NCBI GenBank assembly: GCA_945859965.1
Contig: CAMAPG010000005.1
Span: 1-33,476 of the forward strand
Reading direction: 5' to 3'
Source of the DNA: Opitutus sp. GAS368
Lineage (GTDB): Bacteria; Verrucomicrobiota; Verrucomicrobiia; Opitutales; Opitutaceae
DNA length: 33,476 bases
Below the pieces are notes generated by a model that saw only the letters and a list, made by a program, of their open reading frames with translations, made no database searches and was not told the DNA's origin. Shown here in pieces: positions 25,490 through 33,476 of the stretch. Each line of letters opens with the position of its first letter. Position 1 is the stretch's first letter. Both the position numbers and the translations under genes were made by a program.

Positions 25490-27040
25490 ATGAACACCCG
25501 CCGTGATTTCATCCGCGCCGGCGCCCTCGGAGCCACGGCTTCCAGTCTCCTGCCGGCCCTGCTTCACGGCGCCCCCACCGCGGCCTCGTCGTCGGCCGGT
25601 CCCGGCCCGGCGCCGAAACGGTCGCTGCAGGCTCACCGCAACCTCTTCAACGGAGACTCCTGCGTCTTCTTTTATAATCCCGAGATCTACCAGCCGGAGG
25701 ATTTTACCCTCGTGCCCGAACCGGTGGATCCCGCCGCCGCACCCAACGTCCGTGCTCCCGCGCGTCCCGCAGTGCTCAAAGGAGGCCCATTCAAGGCGAA
25801 GACCATCCACCGTTACGTCGACACGCTCGCCGACAACGGCATCGACACCTTCCTCGTCAACGCCAATGCCAGTCGGGCCTGGTACCCGAGCAAAGTCATC
25901 CCGACGATCCTCGACGGGTATCAACGGGGTGACCGCGAGTTTTTCCGCGGTCACGCGATCTGCCAGGGTCTCACCGACAAGGCGGGAGAGGAGAAATTCA
26001 TCGACCGGATCATGTCGTTCATGAACCTCTATCAGGACCTGCTCGACGCAAAGGTCGACTGGCTCGCCGAAGCGGCCAAGGCCTGCCGCGCCCGCCAGAT
26101 TTCGCCCTGGGTCAGTATCCGGATGAATGATTTTCACGGGCACAAGAATATCGAAGGCAGCTTCTTCAATGTGCCGCTGCTGAAGGATCCGGCGATGCGC
26201 CTGCAGCGCAGCGCGTATTCGCCGACGATGCACGATCCGGCGTACCGGAACGGGCTGAACTATGAGAAGGCCGAGGTGCGCGCGCTCATGTTTGCCCAGA
26301 TCAAGGAGGTCGTGGAGGACTACGACTACGAGGGCCTCGAACTCGACTGGCTCCGCAATCCGCTCTGCTGCGAGCCCAACGCGACTCCGGCCACGATTGC
26401 GATGATGAGCGATTGGATCCGCGAAGTGCGCGAACTCACCCAGCGCCGCTCCCGCCGTACCGGCCGGCCTTATCCCCTGGGCCTCCGGATTCCGGGCAAG
26501 CTCGAGACCATGAAGAGCATCGGCCTCGACGTCGCCACGCTCTGCCGCGAAGGGACGCTCGATTTTGTCAGCCCCTCGAATTTCTGGTGCACGTCGTGGG
26601 AGATGCCGCATGACGACCTGCGCCGGGCGCTCGGTGACAGCGTGACCATTTACGGCGTGGTGGAGGACGGGGCGAACTTCCTGCCCGCGCGGTCGCCGGA
26701 GCACGGCCTGACCCAGAACATCCGTTACATCTCGGCCAGCCGGGAAATGCTGCATGCCAATGCGGCCGGCAAGCACGCGCTCGGCATCGATGGCATTGAA
26801 TGGTACAATTTCTATTGCACCGACCCCAACCGGCTCCCCGGCTTCACCTCGGATTACACGCCGCTGCGTGACATCCACCGGCCCGAATTCCTGCGCGGCC
26901 GGCCGAAGCACTACACGTTTTCCACCGGGGGGCGATTACGTGATTCATCCGCCGTTCGAAATCACTCCCCAGCTGCCCGTGACGCTCGACCCGGCGCGCA
27001 GTCACCCCTTTCGCCTGCCCATGGCTGCGGAACCCGCTGA
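25490..27040 (+). CDS. Tat-exported TIM-barrel-like protein, frameshifted near its 3' end
   Basis: The frame gives 516 residues from the ATG at 25490, which follows the previous stop by 20 bases and begins with a twin-arginine signal (MNTRRDFIRAGALGATASS). Beta/alpha-barrel-like segments are visible: 'DNGIDTFLVNAN' near 115-126, 'ISPWVSIRMNDFHGH' near 204-218, and 'YDYEGLELDWLRNP' near 278-291 with E284 and D286 at the end of a strand, as in many glycosidase-like barrels. I do not recognise a named family and give no activity. A run of six G at 26927-26932 shifts the frame: the last 35 residues (from RLRDSS) are unlike protein, while the next frame continues a plausible beta-sandwich to 27329. 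The cause may be a real mutation or a base-calling error. Confidence 0.75.
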   Translation: MNTRRDFIRAGALGATASSLLPALLHGAPTAASSSAGPGPAPKRSLQAHRNLFNGDSCVFFYNPEIYQPEDFTLVPEPVDPAAAPNVRAPARPAVLKGGPFKAKTIHRYVDTLADNGIDTFLVNANASRAWYPSKVIPTILDGYQRGDREFFRGHAICQGLTDKAGEEKFIDRIMSFMNLYQDLLDAKVDWLAEAAKACRARQISPWVSIRMNDFHGHKNIEGSFFNVPLLKDPAMRLQRSAYSPTMHDPAYRNGLNYEKAEVRALMFAQIKEVVEDYDYEGLELDWLRNPLCCEPNATPATIAMMSDWIREVRELTQRRSRRTGRPYPLGLRIPGKLETMKSIGLDVATLCREGTLDFVSPSNFWCTSWEMPHDDLRRALGDSVTIYGVVEDGANFLPARSPEHGLTQNIRYISASREMLHANAAGKHALGIDGIEWYNFYCTDPNRLPGFTSDYTPLRDIHRPEFLRGRPKHYTFSTGGRLRDSSAVRNHSPAARDARPGAQSPLSPAHGCGTR

Positions 27041-27329
27041 CACGGGCCTGGAACTTGTCATCCAGATCGTACTCAAGGCGGGTGTGACGTTTACGGCGCT
27101 GCCGGTTTCCTTCAATGGCTGCTGGCCGCGTCTCGAACACGCCGCCACCGACCGCCTGCTGTTCCCCTGCGGTTCGCTGACCCACCACACGCCGGAGCAT
27201 CGTGGCTACGACTTCCGTTTTCCTATCGCGCTGGTGCGTGAGGGGTGGAACGAGGTCGTGGTCGAAAACGGTGGAGCCCATCCGGTCACCATCGCCAGCA
27301 TCGATCTGGCCATCCGGCCCGCAGTCTAG
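26934..27329 (+). pseudogene. Displaced C-terminal part of the frameshifted Tat-exported protein
   Basis: This frame resumes directly at the G6 run and reads DYVIHPPFEITPQLPV and onward for 131 residues to a stop at 27327-27329. It looks like a beta-rich domain (for example 'GLELVIQIVLKAGVTFTALPV' and 'WNEVVVENGGAHPVTIASIDLAI'). It has no start of its own and fits as the natural end of the 25490 gene, giving about 612 residues in all if one G is removed. It would be untranslated as it stands, unless ribosomes slip +1 at the G run. Confidence 0.75.
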
Positions 27330-27381
27330 CGTTTCCCGTTACCAGTCCCGCGCCCGACTTTTGGTTAAAGATCCGAATTCC

Positions 27382-29964
27382 ATGAAGACATCCTTTCTCC
27401 TTCGCTGCCTGATTGTCTCCGTCCTGCACTGGCAGGCGCTGGCCTCGACCGTCCCACCGGCATCAGGCCAGCCCGCGCCGCCCCGGCTCGAAGACCTGAG
27501 GCAAAAACTCACCACGGCCGAGGACATCGGCGTTCGGTACGTAAACGATGCTCTGACCGACCGTTCGCTGTATGCTGTGCCCCTCCTTGTCCACACCGCG
27601 CTTGCCGATCCGGCGAACTGCGGCCGGCGGGCGGGAGGCTGGACGGTGAAAGGGGGGATCGCGGACGCGTACACGTATGCGGTGCTGCGCGATCTTCCCA
27701 TGCTGGGCAACCGCTCGCAGCTGGCGCAGCTTTCGTTCCGCAGCACGCAAACGGGCGTGGCGCGCGGCGCGCATGGCCTGGTGGAGATGCGCCTTTGTCG
27801 CGGCACGACCTCGGATGACCTGCCCCTGCGTATCCGGGTCGAAGATGGCCGGTTCTACATCCTTTTGCTCAATGGTGACATGCTCCTGGCCGGCGATCGC
27901 GAGAGGCCCGCGTTCACGATGTCGGCCGACGTGGTTTACACCCTGACCGTTCTGCTTTTTGAGAAAGGGGTGTATGCGCGTTTGACCGGCGCAAATGTGC
28001 CCGGCGGCGCCCTGGAACTCAGCGTTTCCGACCGCTATCGGTTTATTCCTGGCCGCCCGGGTTTTGGGCTCCGGCCCAACGCGCAGGCCACCGGCGGCGA
28101 ACTCGCGGTCTTCGACTGGAGTGTGACCGCAGTCGCTCCGGCGAAGAACCGCCGGCTGGCCGCGATCGGCGATTCGATCACCGCAGGTTCGGACCGGGAG
28201 CCCGAGGCGGATAGCTACGTGGCCGTCGCCACGCGCGCCCTCGGCCAGGCCCTTGTTTTCAACACCGGCAGTGGCGGCTCAACCACGGCGCTCGATCTCG
28301 GGCGTTTCCCTTACGAAATTGCCCCGTTCCGACCCGAGATTGTCTGGATCGAAGGCGGCACGAATGACATTGGGGCGGGTATTTCCGCGGACGTGGTTTT
28401 CCAGAACATGCAGCGCCAGGCCGAGCTCGTCACCTGGGGCGGGACGGCAGTATTTTCCACCGTGCCGCCACGCGGGCTTCCGACCGCCGCGCATTATGAC
28501 GAACTGGCACGACTCAACCGCCTCATCCGGGAAAGCGGACGGCCCGTGGTGGACCGTCATGCGCTGGTCAGCGACCCAGAGGATCCGCGGCAAATTCGCG
28601 CAGAATATCGCCACGCTGACGGCATTCATATCACGCGCCCCGGCCACCTCCGGATCGGTGAGGAGGCTGCTCGTCTCTTTCGCACGCTGCCTGCGGTCCC
28701 GCCAACGGTCGCCAATCTTCCCGAAGCACTCGTCGCGGATCCCCGCGTGCGCCTGACCTTCGGCGACGAACGACGGGTGATCGAAGGTGGCCTGCAACCG
28801 TCCATGCTGATCACCCGGAGCGGAACGATGATCGTGCAGTCGCATTTGCCCAACAAATCGTTTCCCAGCAAGCGCATCGCTTTTCACAGTGCGATGGCGA
28901 CCGTGGTTTCGCGGGATGGCGGAGCGACCTGGACCGGCATTCCGCTGAAAGCCGGCGAGAACGGCCTCAACATGGAAGGGGGCGCGGTCCATCTACGTGA
29001 CGGCAGCATTCTGGCACTCGACACGTATGTCACACCTGGGACCCAGCTAGGGGCGGGCGCCGGACACCTGTATGTTTCGAAGGACGAATGGCGCACCCTC
29101 CAAGGACCGATCGAGATCACTTTCGACCTGCCCGGGATCAACTTCGACGCGTCCACCGGCGACGATGGCTCCCGGCACATCGCGGCGCGATTGCACCGCC
29201 GGATCCTGGAGCTCCCGAACGGTGATTTGCTGACGACGCTCTACGGTTGGTTCAAGGGCGATGAGGAGCCCGTCGGCTACATGCCCACGATGAAAAAATC
29301 GCGGGTCGTCCTGCTGCGCTCGACCAATCGGGGCCGGCACTGGACCATGGTCTCGACCGTGGCCGTCGACCGCGCGGTGGGGACCGAAGGCTTCAACGAA
29401 GCCACGCTGGCGCGCCTCCCCGCCGGACCTCATGCCGGCCGGTTGATCTGCCAGATGCGGACGGGCCAGGAACAGCGGGAGACGATCTCGGACGATGAGG
29501 GCCGGACCTGGCGGCCGGCGTACCCGCGGGTGTATGCGGACCTGGATGTTTATCGCACGGAAAAGTGGGTGGAGATGTTTCGGGGGGTGAAGGACAAGCA
29601 CGGTCGGCCCATTGTGGACAATCCGGTCGAGCTCATCGGTGCCGTAGTAGACCCGGATCTGCTCGTGCTGCGCAGTGGCGTACTTGTCGCCTCGTTCGGG
29701 GTCCGGGTGCCACCGCGAGCCTGCTGGCCGCGCGCCGAGCATCCGTGGAACGGCGTTTACCTCGCGGTGAGCCTCGACCAGGGCAAGACGTGGACTCATG
29801 TCGTGCGGATGACGTCCGGGGTGCTGACGACGCATTACACCGCGATCGAGGAGACGCCGCAGGACAACCAGATTTTCTTTGCCCATGATCTCGGCGACTG
29901 GAGCAGTGGCCGCGGCCGTTCGACGCATGGGCGGACAGTGCAAATTGCGATCGAGGCCAAGTAA
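27382..29964 (+). CDS. SGNH esterase fused to a sialidase-like Asp-box propeller, paralogue 3
   Basis: 860 residues from the ATG at 27382 with a signal peptide (MKTSFLLRCLIVSVLHWQALA). Residues ~40-250 form a beta-rich domain that looks like a laminin-G/concanavalin-type sandwich. Residues ~257-437 are an SGNH hydrolase: block I GDSIT with S265, block II glycine near 298 (GSGGST), block III GGTND with N328, and block V DGIHIT with D413 and H416. Residues ~445-860 are the propeller, with SRDGGATW, SDDEGRTW and SLDQGKTW boxes and the shared YRTEKWVEMFRGVKDKHGR block. The fusion predicts a secreted protein that both removes an ester group (likely acetyl) and acts on the same glycan. Sialate O-acetylesterase plus sialidase is the nearest known theme, but the propeller lacks the FRIP arginine. 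Confidence 0.85.
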   Translation: MKTSFLLRCLIVSVLHWQALASTVPPASGQPAPPRLEDLRQKLTTAEDIGVRYVNDALTDRSLYAVPLLVHTALADPANCGRRAGGWTVKGGIADAYTYAVLRDLPMLGNRSQLAQLSFRSTQTGVARGAHGLVEMRLCRGTTSDDLPLRIRVEDGRFYILLLNGDMLLAGDRERPAFTMSADVVYTLTVLLFEKGVYARLTGANVPGGALELSVSDRYRFIPGRPGFGLRPNAQATGGELAVFDWSVTAVAPAKNRRLAAIGDSITAGSDREPEADSYVAVATRALGQALVFNTGSGGSTTALDLGRFPYEIAPFRPEIVWIEGGTNDIGAGISADVVFQNMQRQAELVTWGGTAVFSTVPPRGLPTAAHYDELARLNRLIRESGRPVVDRHALVSDPEDPRQIRAEYRHADGIHITRPGHLRIGEEAARLFRTLPAVPPTVANLPEALVADPRVRLTFGDERRVIEGGLQPSMLITRSGTMIVQSHLPNKSFPSKRIAFHSAMATVVSRDGGATWTGIPLKAGENGLNMEGGAVHLRDGSILALDTYVTPGTQLGAGAGHLYVSKDEWRTLQGPIEITFDLPGINFDASTGDDGSRHIAARLHRRILELPNGDLLTTLYGWFKGDEEPVGYMPTMKKSRVVLLRSTNRGRHWTMVSTVAVDRAVGTEGFNEATLARLPAGPHAGRLICQMRTGQEQRETISDDEGRTWRPAYPRVYADLDVYRTEKWVEMFRGVKDKHGRPIVDNPVELIGAVVDPDLLVLRSGVLVASFGVRVPPRACWPRAEHPWNGVYLAVSLDQGKTWTHVVRMTSGVLTTHYTAIEETPQDNQIFFAHDLGDWSSGRGRSTHGRTVQIAIEAK

Positions 29965-30006
29965 CCGCTTTGAGTCGTACAGGCGCTCGTTTTAATCAGC
30001 TTCTTT

Positions 30007-30945
30007 ATGTCCCCGTTTTTGTCCCGGTTATCCCTTCTGATCGTGCTGGGCCTCCTGACGACGTCGCTGTCGGCGCAGGAATTGAATGCATTCTGGCAGG
30101 CGACGCGCGAGCGGCTGGCGCTCGAGCCCATGGAAGCGCAGGTCGAGGCCGTGGCTGAAGCGCTGCCCTACAAGAAATTCAAAGTCACGCTGCGGGGCCT
30201 TGATGGCGTGCGCTTCCGTGCCTTGCTGGCACTCCCCATCAAGGGCGAAGTCGCCCAGGCGACACCGTGGCCGGTCATCGTCACCGTCCCGGGTTACGGG
30301 GGCTTGCAACAGGGCATCGTGCTCGGCGAGTGCCAGCGCGGTTATGCGATTCTCCAGGTGTTTCCGCGTTCCCAGGGCGAGTCGACCGAACTTTGGAAAA
30401 TCGACGGTCCCGACAAGCTGACGTGGCGCCTCGATAAACCGGAGGGCGCCTATTATCAGGGGGCATATGCCGACGTGATCCGCGCGATCGACTTTGTCGT
30501 GACGCGGGCCGATCTGGACGCCCAGCGCATCGCGATCATGGGCACGAGCCAGGGAGGGGGGATTGCCCTCGCGGTCGGTGCGCTCGATTCACGCATCAAG
30601 GCCGTGGTCGCGCACGTGCCATTTCTCTGCGATTTCCGACTCGCCGCGAAAACGCCGGATTCGCTGGTGAAAAAGCTGCTCGATGCCGCCGGGCGCAACG
30701 ACGAGGCGGCGCTGGCCACACTGGATTATTTCGATCCCGCGCGGCTCGCCCCGCGATTGCGTGTACCGGTGCTGATGAGCGCGGGCGGACAGGACAAGAT
30801 CTGTCCACAGGCGGCCATCCAGTCGGTCTACGATCGGTTGCCAGGCAACAAGGGCCTGATGATTTACCCCGATCTGCCGCACACGTCCTGCCTGGATTTC
30901 TACAATCTCGGCTGGCCCTGGCTCGACCTGCATTTCCGCAATTAA
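30007..30945 (+). CDS. Exported acetyl esterase, CE7-like (acetyl xylan esterase family)
   Basis: 312 residues with a signal peptide (MSPFLSRLSLLIVLGLLTTSLSAQ, cleavage near 24). Features of the CE7 family (acetyl xylan esterase / cephalosporin-C deacetylase) are the R-x-Q motif at 121-123 (PRSQGES), the nucleophile S181 in GTSQGGG, D263 (GGQDKICP) and H292 (LPHTS). The usual Glu after the catalytic His is Thr here. Such enzymes remove O-acetyl groups from short xylo-oligosaccharides and similar sugars. It lies 42 bases after the SGNH-propeller gene and five bases before the enolase gene, so it likely belongs to the same transcript and helps to deacetylate the glycan handled by the locus (inference). 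Confidence 0.87.
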   Translation: MSPFLSRLSLLIVLGLLTTSLSAQELNAFWQATRERLALEPMEAQVEAVAEALPYKKFKVTLRGLDGVRFRALLALPIKGEVAQATPWPVIVTVPGYGGLQQGIVLGECQRGYAILQVFPRSQGESTELWKIDGPDKLTWRLDKPEGAYYQGAYADVIRAIDFVVTRADLDAQRIAIMGTSQGGGIALAVGALDSRIKAVVAHVPFLCDFRLAAKTPDSLVKKLLDAAGRNDEAALATLDYFDPARLAPRLRVPVLMSAGGQDKICPQAAIQSVYDRLPGNKGLMIYPDLPHTSCLDFYNLGWPWLDLHFRN

Positions 30946-30950
30946 TTCGC

Positions 30951-32165
30951 ATGAAAATCACCGATGTCCGCACGACCCTGCTCACGGGTCCCTCCACCAA
31001 CGATCCGTTCCTGCGCGAAGCCCGCAAGCTGCGCAGCGCGGCCTTTATCGAGATCTTTACCGATCAGGGCACGATCGGGATCGGCGAGACGTATGGCGGT
31101 TATTTCTGTCCGGAGGCGGTTCCGGCGATCGTCGATTTTTTCAAACCGATCCTTGTCGGCCAGACCGTGGATGACATTCCGGAGCTCTGGCGTCGGATGT
31201 ATCACTGCGGCAATTTCTGGGGGCGCGTTGGCTTGGGTGCGATAGTGCTGAATGGCATCGAGGCGGCGCTCTGGGATTTGAAAGGCAAGCTGCTGGACAA
31301 ACCCGTCCATGAACTGCTCGGCGGCGCGAAACACAAGCGCCTGCCCTGTTATGCGACCGGCGGGCCGGCCAATTATCCGAAGGACAAGCTCGCGCAGAAG
31401 ATGGATTTTTATTTCTCCCTCGGTTTCCGCGGACTGAAAGTGGCGACCGGCAGCTGCCTGGACGGCGGAATCTGGTACACCCCCAAAGAGCCAAAGGAAG
31501 CGGCGGACTTCGAAGGCGATAAGATCGCCTTCATGCGCAAACACGGGGGGCCGGACGCCTGGCTCATGCTGGATGGCCACATGGGCAACAGTCCCACGAT
31601 CACCTGGACCGTCGAAACCGCCCTCGCAGTCGCGAAGGTGGCGGAGCCCTACAATTTGTTCTTCTTCGAGGAGCCACTGCACTATACCGATCCCTGGGGC
31701 TATGCCGAACTCTGCCGCGGGACCACCACGCCGATCGCCGGAGGCGAATGCCTGACTGCGACGTATGAATGGAAAGTGTTCGCTGAGCAGGATGCCTTCG
31801 ACATCGGCCAGCCGGATGCCTCCTTCACGGGTGGACTCGGCGAATTCATGGCCGTCGCCAAGATGATGGAAGCCCGCGGCCGAAAAGTGGCGACCCACGC
31901 CTGGGGCGCCGGTGGTTCGTTCATGCAAAATCTCCACGCCGGTTTTGCGGCGCCGAACACCTGCATCCTTGAGATCGCGCCGGCTTATGCCGGGCTGCAC
32001 TCCGAGGTGATCGACGGTGGCTTTATCATGAAGGATGGCTATGCGGTTCCGCCGGACCGTCCGGGTCTCGGTATCGTGCTCACCGATGAAATCAAGCGCC
32101 GCTATCCCTTCATCCCTGGCAGTGGCGAGTTCAACAGCGTCCCGGGCAAAATCCTTAAGGACTAG
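30951..32165 (+). CDS. Enolase-superfamily sugar-acid dehydratase, galactonate-dehydratase-like
   Basis: 404 residues. The N-terminal capping domain begins MKITDVRTTLLTGPSTNDP. In the barrel, K163 (GLKVATG) stands at the end of strand 2; there is no K-x-K pair. Metal ligands are D208, E240 (FEEPLHY) and E266 (GGECLT). H210, two residues after D208 (LDGHMG), together with H316 (THAWGAGG) paired with D289, matches the D-x-H plus H arrangement of D-galactonate dehydratase rather than the mandelate racemase Lys/His pair. It would dehydrate an acid sugar to a 2-keto-3-deoxy acid in the cytoplasm. No export signal is present. Its position between an esterase and a propeller gene ties it to use of the sugar released by this locus. 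The exact acid sugar is not known. Confidence 0.88.
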   Translation: MKITDVRTTLLTGPSTNDPFLREARKLRSAAFIEIFTDQGTIGIGETYGGYFCPEAVPAIVDFFKPILVGQTVDDIPELWRRMYHCGNFWGRVGLGAIVLNGIEAALWDLKGKLLDKPVHELLGGAKHKRLPCYATGGPANYPKDKLAQKMDFYFSLGFRGLKVATGSCLDGGIWYTPKEPKEAADFEGDKIAFMRKHGGPDAWLMLDGHMGNSPTITWTVETALAVAKVAEPYNLFFFEEPLHYTDPWGYAELCRGTTTPIAGGECLTATYEWKVFAEQDAFDIGQPDASFTGGLGEFMAVAKMMEARGRKVATHAWGAGGSFMQNLHAGFAAPNTCILEIAPAYAGLHSEVIDGGFIMKDGYAVPPDRPGLGIVLTDEIKRRYPFIPGSGEFNSVPGKILKD

Positions 32166-32225
32166 TAAACACGGTCAGGCCTCTTCCCCCATCGCACTGA
32201 ATCGAGATCGTCGGCGTTTTTATTT

Positions 32226-33476
32226 ATGACCATCAAAGCTCCTGTCCCCGCGTTGGTTTTGTTTTTGTTCCTTGCCGGCCTGGCTCTGGCCACGCCAGCG
32301 CCGGTGGCGCCGAATGCCCCGGAAATCCTGCGTGCGGACCCGCGGGTCCGCCTGACCTTCGGTGCTGACGGAAAAGCGATCGAGGGCGGATTGCAGCCCA
32401 GCATGGTGATCACGCGCACCGGTGCGATCATCGTGCAGTCGCAGGTTCCGGATAAACCGTTTCCCAGCAAACGCATCGCCTACCACAGCGCGATGGAAAC
32501 GGTGATCTCGCGCGACCAGGGCGTAAATTGGACGCGTATTCCGCTCACGCCGGGCGAAAACGGTTTGGACATGGAAGGCGGCGCCGTGCAGCTGCGCGAT
32601 GGGTCCATCCTCGCGCTCGATACGTTTGTCACTCCGGGTCCGCAACCCGGCACGGGTGCGGGGCAGCTCTATTTTTCGACGGACGACTGGCGGACGCTGC
32701 AGGGTCCCGTGGACATCACCTTCGATCTGCCGGAGGTGAATTTTCATGGTTCCACCGATGATGGCGGCACCCCGCATGCGGCGGTCCGCCTGCATCGCCG
32801 CATTCTTGAGCTGCCGAATGGCGATTTGCTGACGACGCTCTACGGTTGGTTCAAGGGCGATGACGAATCGACGGGCTACATGCCCACCATGCACAAGACG
32901 CGCTCGGTGTTGGTGCGTTCGACCAATCAGGGCAGGCACTGGACCATGGTATCGACGATCGCGGTTGATCGCACCGTGGGCACCGAAGGTTTCGGTGAAC
33001 CGGTGCTGGTCCGGATAAACTCCGGAGCCCATGCAGGACGTTTGATCTGCCAGATGCGCACGGGACGCGAATTGCGCGAGGCGGTTTCGGATGACGAGGG
33101 CCGCACGTGGAGCAAGGCACAGCCGCGCGTCTACGCGGATCTCGATGTCTATCGCACCGAAAAGTGGGTGGAGATGTTCCGCGGGGTGAAGGACAAGCAC
33201 GGCCGTCCGATCGTGGATAATCCGGTCGAGCTCATCGGCGCAGTCGTAGATCCTGATCTGTTGGTGCTGCGCAGTGGCGTGCTCGTCGCATCGTTCGGGG
33301 TTCGCGTGCCGCCGCGGGCCTGCTGGCCGCGGGCCGAGCATCCCTGGAACGGCAATTACCTCGCCGTCAGTCTCGACCAAGGAAAAACCTGGAGCCATGT
33401 CGTGCGGATCACGTCCGGTATCCTGACGACGCACTACACCGCGATTGAAGAGACTCCACAGGACAATCAGATTTTT
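32226..33476 (+). CDS. Sialidase-like Asp-box beta-propeller protein, paralogue 4 (cut by window edge)
   Basis: 417 residues are visible from the ATG at 32226 and the frame is open to the last base; by comparison with the other copies about 20-30 residues are missing. A signal peptide is clear (MTIKAPVPALVLFLFLAGLALATP). Asp-boxes are SRDQGVNW, SDDEGRTW and SLDQGKTW. It keeps the insertion 'VPDKPFPSKRIAYHSAMETV' seen in copies 2 and 3 but absent from copy 1. GFGEPV replaces GFNEAV around the key Glu, which is nearer to the classical sialidase NEPS pattern. The FRIP position reads LQPSM. Sixty bases separate it from the enolase gene. More members of the array may follow beyond the window. Confidence 0.83.
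   Translation, partial: MTIKAPVPALVLFLFLAGLALATPAPVAPNAPEILRADPRVRLTFGADGKAIEGGLQPSMVITRTGAIIVQSQVPDKPFPSKRIAYHSAMETVISRDQGVNWTRIPLTPGENGLDMEGGAVQLRDGSILALDTFVTPGPQPGTGAGQLYFSTDDWRTLQGPVDITFDLPEVNFHGSTDDGGTPHAAVRLHRRILELPNGDLLTTLYGWFKGDDESTGYMPTMHKTRSVLVRSTNQGRHWTMVSTIAVDRTVGTEGFGEPVLVRINSGAHAGRLICQMRTGRELREAVSDDEGRTWSKAQPRVYADLDVYRTEKWVEMFRGVKDKHGRPIVDNPVELIGAVVDPDLLVLRSGVLVASFGVRVPPRACWPRAEHPWNGNYLAVSLDQGKTWSHVVRITSGILTTHYTAIEETPQDNQIF

Overview
The window looks like a chromosomal segment of a high-GC Gram-negative bacterium, most likely a verrucomicrobium of the Opitutaceae type. This rests on an outer-membrane TonB-dependent receptor of the style common there, Tat-exported glycosidases, several secreted carbohydrate-active proteins, dispersed intergenic repeats, and scarce Shine-Dalgarno sequences. 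The assignment is by protein style only. No rRNA, tRNA, CRISPR array, insertion sequence or phage gene was recognised.

Layout. (1) 1-2464, minus strand: a tight operon of a PhyH-family dioxygenase, a zinc alcohol dehydrogenase and a MetX-like alpha/beta hydrolase that runs off the left edge. It is divergent from an AraC-type regulator (2596-3273). (2) 3274-5486: an intergenic region with a long inverted-repeat element, then a secreted tannase/feruloyl-esterase-family protein. (3) 5527-12041, minus strand: an L-fucose module made of a RhaT-family transporter, a solute-binding-like protein without signal peptide, a Tat-exported GH29 fucosidase, an L-fuconate dehydratase and an ACS-type MFS transporter. 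(4) 12376-18311, minus strand: a compact operon of an IclR regulator, MaoC hydratase, MFS carrier, Gfo/Idh/MocA oxidoreductase, a second signal-less solute-binding-like protein and a class III CoA-transferase. (5) 18424-33476, plus strand: a TonB receptor, a GH32 fructosidase and an array of four paralogous Asp-box (BNR) beta-propellers. One propeller is fused to an SGNH esterase. Interleaved are a Tat-exported TIM-barrel-like protein that is frameshifted, a CE7-like acetyl esterase and a galactonate-dehydratase-like enolase.

How it may work together (inference). The right half looks like a glycan-use locus: outer-membrane uptake, fructan cleavage, four related propeller proteins that may act on one decorated glycan, two deacetylating esterases, and a sugar-acid dehydratase. 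The left half uses free deoxy-sugar and organic acids, with MFS/RhaT carriers and dehydratase or CoA-ester chemistry. The most unusual features are the propeller array with its esterase fusion, and two solute-binding-protein homologues that have no export signal and no ABC permease or ATPase, each translationally coupled to a catabolic gene.
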